Source: Dokdonella_A sp044227025 (lineage in GTDB: Bacteria; Pseudomonadota; Gammaproteobacteria; Xanthomonadales; Rhodanobacteraceae). From it: DNA of 64,000 nucleotides. The stretch lies in contig NZ_JBGAFX010000003.1 of the NCBI RefSeq assembly GCF_044227025.1, forward strand, positions 62,001 to 126,000, in the 5' to 3' direction. Positions 59,406 to 64,000 of the stretch are shown here, piece after piece. Position 1 is the first letter of the stretch. Each line of letters starts with the position of its first letter. Under the pieces are notes generated by a model. That model was not told where the DNA came from, did no database searches, and saw only the letters and a program-made list of their open reading frames with translations. Both the position numbers and the translations under genes were made by a program.

Positions 59406-60761
59406 TCATTTGCGCAGGCGCTTGAGGATCTCCTCGCGCGCCTCGCGCAGGATCGAGTCGCGGTCGAGGCTTTCGACGATTTCGGTGACCACGCGCTTCG
59501 GGCCGAGTTCGCCCCACGATTTGCCGGCGACGAGGTACTTCTCGGCGGCGCGGCCGACGAGTTCGGTCGCGTACCAGGCGAGTGCGCCTTGCGCGCCCGC
59601 GGTCACGACGGTCGAGACGCCGGCGCTGAGTCCCTTCAGTGCGGACGCGACGAGGTGCACGCCCCAGATCGCACCCATCAGCGCGGCGAGTTGCGCGGTG
59701 ATGACGGCGATCAGGGTGCCGGCTTCGGTTTTCGTCAGAGGCAGTCCGTAGACGCGGCCGAGGTGCATGACGAGCGCCGCGTCGAGCGCGCCGGCGGTGA
59801 GCAGGTCGGCGACCGGGATCGGATTCAGCGCGACCGCGAGCGCCTTCGCGATGCAGTACTGGCGGATGACGGTGCCGGCCAGTTCGCGGCGTGCATCGGC
59901 GATGCGCGTGCCGACCTGGTCCGCGACGCGACCCGCAAACAGGCTCGCGTTGAGGGCGGCGAGGGTCTTGCCTTCGCGTTCGACCACTGCAGTGAGGCGC
60001 GTGCGCAATGCATCGAGATAGGGCACCTGCTCGACCAGTTCGGCGTGTTCGACGCCGTCGACGTCGACGCGCAGGCGCTTCAGCGGTGCCGGCTGCGCCG
60101 CGATCGCGACGACATCTTCCGCGCGCACGATGCCGGCCGCGTGCTCGCGCAGTCGTTCGAGCAGGCGCTCGCGCTCGTCCTCGCCGTAGCGGTCGGCCTT
60201 GTTGAGTGCCAGCAACAAGGGTCGCTCGGTGCGCGCGAGCAGGGCGAGCGCATCGCGTTCGCGCTGGGTCATGTCACCGTCGACGACGAACACGACCAGG
60301 TCGCTGACGCCGGCGACGTCCCAGGCGAGTCGTTCGCGCGCTTCGCCGTCGAGTTCGTCGATGCCGGGCGTGTCGATCAGGTGCACGCCGCTGTCGGCGA
60401 CCTGCTGCCAGCGTCGCTGGCCCGCTTCGCGCGTCGTGCCGTGCAGCACGCCGACGGTGAATGCGTCCTCGCCGAGCAACGCATTCGCGAGCGCGGACTT
60501 GCCGACGCTGACGCGACCGAAAACCGCGATGTGCAACTCGCCGCGCTCGAGCTTGCCGAGCATCGCTTCGAGCCGTGCGAACTCGGCGGCGAGGCCGGTG
60601 CGGATCGCGCCGGGGATCTGCGGATCGTCGAGCAGCGCGCGCAGGCTTTCGGTCGCCTGCGTGCTGTGCAAGTTTCCACCGCTTGCTCGTGACGGCACGG
60701 CGTCGTGCGCCGAGCCGAACGGATGACGGACGCGGCGCCAGAGTGAGGCGAGTTCGATCAT
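59406..60761 (-). CDS. Era-like GTPase with DUF697-type membrane C-terminus
   Basis: 451 residues. G1 is FGRVSVGKSALANALLG (about 80-96), G3 LIDTPGIDELDG, and G4 LNKADRYGEDE. The C-terminal half contains Ala-rich hydrophobic helices (about 300-400: IPVADLLTAGALDAALVMHL, AGTLIAVITAQLAALMGAIW) typical of YcjF/DUF697-type membrane-associated GTPases. The GTPase at 62888-64000 has the same plan, so the two are paralogues flanking a YceI-cytochrome-YceI operon. Function unknown; probably membrane-related stress. Confidence 0.85.
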   Translation of the reverse strand: MIELASLWRRVRHPFGSAHDAVPSRASGGNLHSTQATESLRALLDDPQIPGAIRTGLAAEFARLEAMLGKLERGELHIAVFGRVSVGKSALANALLGEDAFTVGVLHGTTREAGQRRWQQVADSGVHLIDTPGIDELDGEARERLAWDVAGVSDLVVFVVDGDMTQRERDALALLARTERPLLLALNKADRYGEDERERLLERLREHAAGIVRAEDVVAIAAQPAPLKRLRVDVDGVEHAELVEQVPYLDALRTRLTAVVEREGKTLAALNASLFAGRVADQVGTRIADARRELAGTVIRQYCIAKALAVALNPIPVADLLTAGALDAALVMHLGRVYGLPLTKTEAGTLIAVITAQLAALMGAIWGVHLVASALKGLSAGVSTVVTAGAQGALAWYATELVGRAAEKYLVAGKSWGELGPKRVVTEIVESLDRDSILREAREEILKRLRK

Positions 60762-60775
60762 CGGTGGGCCCGACC

Positions 60776-60961
60776 CTGTGGGGGCGGCATCAGCCGCAAT
60801 GTGTTTTCCGCTTTCGGCCCCCGGCCCTCGAGAGCATCGCGGCTTCCGCCGCTCCCACCGGGCCGAGGTTTCTGAGTGGTCGCGGCGGACGACGCAACGC
60901 GTTCCCGCCCTCGGGCCTCAGGCCGCAGTCTCAAGGGCATCGCGGCGGAAGCCGCTCCTGC
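60776..60961. repeat. Cluster of three REP-like elements
   Basis: REP-like units at 60776-60801 (TGTGGGGGCGGCATCAGCCGCAATG-type), 60834-60858 (GCATCGCGGC..CCGCTCCCAC, inverted) and 60937-60961 (GCATCGCGGCGG..CCGCTCCTGC). They fill the gap between the GTPase start and the YceI stop. The same unit flanks the IS110 element. Confidence 0.65.
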
Positions 60962-60977
60962 ATCGAGGCGAGCGGTG

Positions 60978-61520
60978 TCACTTTGCGTTCAACACGAGGT
61001 GCCCGTGTACCGGCACGTCCGCGCCGACGTCGGTCCAGTCGCTGCCGGCGCCGAGGCCGAAGTCCGCGCGCTTGAGAGTGGTGTCCACGTCGAGCGTCGC
61101 CGTGTTGCCGCTTTCGGCGAACGCCACCTTGAGCGTGACCGGCTTGCTCTGGTCGCGGATCGTCAGCGTGCCCTGTGCGGTGACGCTGCCGTCCGCTCCC
61201 TTGGCGAACGACGAGGTGGTGAAACGCGCCTTGGGGAACTTCGCGATTGCGAAGAAGTCGCTGCCCTTGAGCGTGTGGTCGCGCTCGGCGCTCGCCGTGT
61301 CGGCACTGGCGAGGTCGATGGTGACATCGAATTTTGAGGTGGCGAGGTCGGCTGCGTCGTAGGCGATCGTCGCATCGAACTTCTTGAATGACCCGGAGAA
61401 TGCCTCGTTCTGGTAGCTGCCCTTGAAGCCGAGCGTGCTCTTCGCGGCATCCACGTTCCAGTCGTGTGCGAATACGGCGGCAGGCAGCAGCACCGCGGTG
61501 GCGAGGATCAGCGTGCGCAT
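60978..61520 (-). CDS. YceI family periplasmic protein 1
   Basis: 180 residues. A signal peptide (about 1-17, ending AAVFA) is followed by an eight-stranded YceI lipocalin-like barrel (WNVDAAKSTLGFKGSYQ, GSFKKFDATIAYD, FDVTIDLASADTASAERD, FPKARFTTSS, DWTDVGADVPVHGHLVLNA). YceI proteins bind polyisoprenoid or quinone-like lipids. AAGGAG precedes the ATG. It is last in an operon with cytochrome b and a second YceI protein, a common grouping. Confidence 0.93.
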   Translation of the reverse strand: MRTLILATAVLLPAAVFAHDWNVDAAKSTLGFKGSYQNEAFSGSFKKFDATIAYDAADLATSKFDVTIDLASADTASAERDHTLKGSDFFAIAKFPKARFTTSSFAKGADGSVTAQGTLTIRDQSKPVTLKVAFAESGNTATLDVDTTLKRADFGLGAGSDWTDVGADVPVHGHLVLNAK

Positions 61521-61537
61521 GGGGATGGCTCCTTCGA

Positions 61538-62113
61538 TCAGGGGGTGCGCGCGATCGAATCGCGGCGGCCCGGCAGCATACGACGCAGCACGTCGTCGCG
61601 GTTGAAGAAATGGTGAACGAGCGCGGCGGCGGCGTGGCCGGCGGCAACGAGGACCAATGCCCAGAAGAGCCACTCGTGCGCTTCCTTCGCGATTTCCTTC
61701 AGGCCGGGTTCCGCGCCGCCGGTCAGGCTCGGCATCTGCACCAAGCCCCACCAGTACAGCGGGCGCAGCGCGGTCGCCGAGTCGAACAGCCAACCCGACA
61801 GCGGCACCGCGAACAGCAGGCCGTAGAGCAGTGCATGGCCGATGCGCGCGGCGAGCACCTGTCCCCGCGGCATCGACGCCGGTTCCTCGGGGCGGCGGTC
61901 GAACAGGCGCCATCCGAGGCGCAGCAGCGCGAGCAGCAGGATCGTCAGGCCGAGCGATTTGTGGAACGTGAAATACGGGATCACGCCAGGTCTCTTCGGC
62001 AACTCGACCATGACGAGGCCGAGCGTTCCCTGCGCGAGCAGCAGCAGCACGATGGTCCAGTGAAATGCCTTGGCGAGACTGCCCCACTGCATCGCGTCGC
62101 TCTTCAGGCGCAT
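61538..62113 (-). CDS. Cytochrome b561-type membrane protein
   Basis: 191 residues, four TMs (about 12-34, 45-67, 90-112, 140-165). Haem-ligand histidines fit KAFHWTIV, FTFHKSLGL, ARIGHALLYG and AKEAHEWLFW. It belongs to the di-haem cytochrome b561 family that oxidises quinol or accepts electrons in the periplasm. The start at 62113 directly follows the upstream stop (TGAGATG) and has GGAG about 10 bases upstream; an ATG 30 bases further upstream would overlap the YceI gene. Confidence 0.92.
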   Translation of the reverse strand: MRLKSDAMQWGSLAKAFHWTIVLLLLAQGTLGLVMVELPKRPGVIPYFTFHKSLGLTILLLALLRLGWRLFDRRPEEPASMPRGQVLAARIGHALLYGLLFAVPLSGWLFDSATALRPLYWWGLVQMPSLTGGAEPGLKEIAKEAHEWLFWALVLVAAGHAAAALVHHFFNRDDVLRRMLPGRRDSIARTP

Positions 62114-62114
62114 C

Positions 62115-62759
62115 TCACGGATCTCCGGATTGGTCGGCGGCATCGCGGTCGCGGATGCCCTCGATTTCGAACCTCAGCTCGACCGCAGCGGCGACCACGT
62201 CCTTGTAGCGATCCATCCCGAACATCAAGCGATCGAGCGTTGCACTCGCCGAGAAACCGGCTTTCCGCTTGAACGCGTAGGGGTCGGTGCCGACGCGATT
62301 GAACGTGACGTCGAGGTCGAGCGGCTTCTTCACGCCGCGGAAATCGAGCTCGCCATGCACGCGCGCATGCGTCGCGTCGCGCGGCTCGATCGTCGTGCTG
62401 ACGTAGCGCGCGGTCGGCCAGCGCGCTGCGTCCAGGAACTGACCGGAGGCGACCATCGCGTTCCACTTGGGTTCGCCGAGGTCGACGCTGGCGAGGTCGA
62501 TGACGACATCGACCCTTGCGCTGGTCCAGTCCGCCGGATCGAAGCGGAACCAGCCGTCCTTGATGCGCAGGCGCCCTTGCGGTTTCGAGAAGCGCTGGTG
62601 ATCGGCCGCGAACCACACCTGGCTGTGGACCGGATCGAACCGATAGACGTCGGCATCGGCGTGGACCCTGCGCGGCGGGCCGAACAAGGCGACCGCGAAC
62701 GCGATGCCCGCGGACGCGAGCACCGTGCGGAGGGACAGCGGGGCGGGTCGGAGCGACAT
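62115..62759 (-). CDS. YceI family periplasmic protein 2
   Basis: 214 residues. Signal peptide about 1-32 (LRTVLASAGIAFAVALFGPP). YceI barrel: YRFDPVHSQVWFAADH, GWFRFDPADWTSARVDVVID, LASVDLGEPKWNAMVASGQF, ARWPTARYVSTTIE and GVKKPLDLDVTFNRVGTDPY. It diverges from the other YceI protein in the operon. ATG 62759 is preceded by GGGGG; longer in-frame starts have no ribosome site. It is first in the YceI-cytochrome-YceI operon. Confidence 0.9.
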   Translation of the reverse strand: MSLRPAPLSLRTVLASAGIAFAVALFGPPRRVHADADVYRFDPVHSQVWFAADHQRFSKPQGRLRIKDGWFRFDPADWTSARVDVVIDLASVDLGEPKWNAMVASGQFLDAARWPTARYVSTTIEPRDATHARVHGELDFRGVKKPLDLDVTFNRVGTDPYAFKRKAGFSASATLDRLMFGMDRYKDVVAAAVELRFEIEGIRDRDAADQSGDP

Positions 62760-62869
62760 GCCCCCAGCTTGGCAAAAACACCGCGCACGCGCCAGCGCCG
62801 TGCGGTGAACGCTGCGTTTCCACGCGTGTGCGGCAGGCGACGCTTCGCCGCGACGGTTCGCAAGCAGGC

Positions 62870-62890
62870 GGCGGGCCAAGGCCCACCCTA
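62870..62890. repeat. Half copy of the TAGGGTGGGC repeat
   Basis: On the minus strand TAGGGTGGGCC, TT, GGCCCGCC forms the hairpin end seen at 1844-1865. Its first three bases are the TAG stop of the GTPase gene at 62888. Confidence 0.65.
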
Positions 62891-64000
62891 CGTGTCGTTT
62901 CCGGTCCGCTCGCGTGTGGCGTCGAGGGTTACGCGTGCGATGCGTTCGAGGCGCTCGCGCGCAGGCGCTGCGAGCAAGGCGCGCACGCGCGTCTCGATGT
63001 CGGCGACATCCAGCGTCGCGTGCGCGGCGAGCGTCTCGGTCAGGGCATGGCCGAGGCTGTCGAACACCAGTCCGTAGGCGATCGCATGCAGCGCGCCGCC
63101 GCCGAGCGTGCCGAGTCCCGGGAATGCCTTCAGCGCGTTGCCGGCGATCGCCAGTACCAGAGCGGTCGTATTGCGAACGGTCAGGCCGATGCGCGCGAGC
63201 AGGCCCTCGACATCGAGTTCGCGCACGGCGACGCCGTGGATGCGCGCCAGATCGCGCACCAGCGCGGTGCCGAGCGCGCCCTGGATCAGCAGGTCGCTGC
63301 CCGGTGCGACCGCGGCGAGCGCGCCGACCACCGCGCGGCGCGTGTACTTGGCGATCGCCGCATCCGATTCGCGCGCCGCGGTCGCGCGCGCGAGTTCGTC
63401 GCCGCGGCGTCCGACTTCGGCCAGCACCGCCGCTTCGCGCGCGGGTTCCAGCGCCGTCGCGCCGCGTGCGGTCAGCGCGACCAGAGCATCCTGCAGCGGT
63501 GCGATGTCGGGCACGCGTTCGCGCTCGACCTTCTCGCGTCGCCCGTCGGCGAGCGTGCGCTCGTAGCGTTCGCTGCCGCCGGCGCTGATCGCGAGTACGG
63601 CGCGCACGCGTTCGTCGTAGCGAGCCCGGAAGCGTTGCAGCAGTGCGGCGCGCTCGTCCTCGCGGTACTGGTCCGACTTGTTCAACACCAGCAGCAACGG
63701 CTTGCCGAATCCGGCCAGCCAGCCCAGCTCCGCATCCTGCGCGCGGGTCAGGTCGGAGGCGGCGAGATAGACCACCGCGTGTGCGCGCAGTGCTTCGTCA
63801 CGCGCGAGTTGCTCGCGCACCGTGCCGTCGACCTCGCCGCTGCCGGGCACGTCGGCGAGCACGAGTTCGCGGCCATCGGCGAGCAGGCCGCGATGGTGGT
63901 CGACGTGGCGCGTGGTGCCGCCGCGCGCGTCGATCTCCGGCGCCGCTTCCGGTGCGAGTGCGCGGATCAGGCTCGACTTGCCGGTCGAGATCTCGCCGAA
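62888..64000 (-). CDS. Era-like GTPase with membrane C-terminus (5' end outside window)
   Basis: At least 370 residues are present; the frame is open to the last base. The first visible motif is FGEISTGKSSL (G1), then LADVPGSGEVDG (G3-like, DVPG rather than DTPG) and VLNKSDQYREDE (G4). The C-terminal half has hydrophobic helices (AVVGALAAVAPGSDLLIQGA, TALVLAIAGNALKAFPGLGT). It is paralogous to the 59406-60761 GTPase. The TAG stop is shared with a repeat end. Confidence 0.85.
   Translation of the reverse strand, partial: FGEISTGKSSLIRALAPEAAPEIDARGGTTRHVDHHRGLLADGRELVLADVPGSGEVDGTVREQLARDEALRAHAVVYLAASDLTRAQDAELGWLAGFGKPLLLVLNKSDQYREDERAALLQRFRARYDERVRAVLAISAGGSERYERTLADGRREKVERERVPDIAPLQDALVALTARGATALEPAREAAVLAEVGRRGDELARATAARESDAAIAKYTRRAVVGALAAVAPGSDLLIQGALGTALVRDLARIHGVAVRELDVEGLLARIGLTVRNTTALVLAIAGNALKAFPGLGTLGGGALHAIAYGLVFDSLGHALTETLAAHATLDVADIETRVRALLAAPARERLERIARVTLDATRERTGNDT

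Overview
The window is a 64 kb piece of a high-GC gammaproteobacterial chromosome. The best guess is Lysobacterales (Xanthomonadales), perhaps a Rhodanobacteraceae/Dokdonella-like genome. The reasons are gene content: a metX-metB-homoserine dehydrogenase operon behind a SAM-I riboswitch, GTP-type PEP carboxykinase, large TonB-dependent receptors with an AraC regulator beside each, a four-gene HlyD/ABC/FtsX/FtsX export cluster with a sigma-54 two-component pair nearby, and dispersed REP-like repeats. This is inference from gene families, not a database placement. No rRNA, tRNA, CRISPR array or prophage was seen.

Layout. 1-11.5 kb: the 3' part of uup, an M13 peptidase, an ECF sigma/membrane protein/PDZ operon, and a MacAB-like export operon driven by a very good sigma-54 promoter. 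12-16.7 kb: a DUF885 protein and a sigma-54 response regulator with its histidine kinase. 16.8-20 kb: SPFH/NfeD pair and gcvT, gcvH. 20.6-21.2 kb: a MetJ repressor with a lysine/alanine-rich histone-like tail and three met boxes upstream. 21.5-25.1 kb: AI-2E transporter with YqjK/YqjE/YqjD-like proteins, and a TonB-like protein. 25.2-33 kb: serine beta-lactamase-family protein, LemA plus M48 peptidase, a winged-helix/PD40 regulator, 100-bp tandem repeats and a DUF1223 protein. 33.3-41.6 kb: two paralogous AraC + TonB-dependent receptor modules. 41.8-43.2 kb: a second sigma/membrane-protein pair and a small gene. 43.4-46.6 kb: prfC and an IS110-family element between inverted repeat copies. 47-50.6 kb: the methionine operon, preceded by met boxes, a good -35/-10 promoter and a SAM-I riboswitch. 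50.7-56 kb: alpha/beta hydrolase, a third sigma/membrane protein/DUF4097 operon, and pckG. 56.4-64 kb: an alpha/beta hydrolase, a PEP-mutase-like protein, an AraC regulator, a tiny Cys-rich protein, two paralogous GTPases flanking a YceI-cytochrome b-YceI operon; the window ends inside the second GTPase.

How parts fit. Methionine control is the most coherent system. A MetJ-type repressor and its apparent operators are both in the window, and the metX operon seems able to sense SAM twice: at the promoter (met boxes touching the -35) and in the RNA (riboswitch). The sigma-54 regulator/kinase at 14-16.7 kb is the likely activator of the export operon at 7-11.5 kb, since that operon has a matching -24/-12 promoter and, about 70-100 bp upstream, inverted TGTCCG/CGGACA half-sites. 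Three separate ECF cassettes share one layout, sigma factor followed by a small single-pass membrane protein. A structured intergenic repeat occurs three times, with compensatory base changes in its main hairpin.
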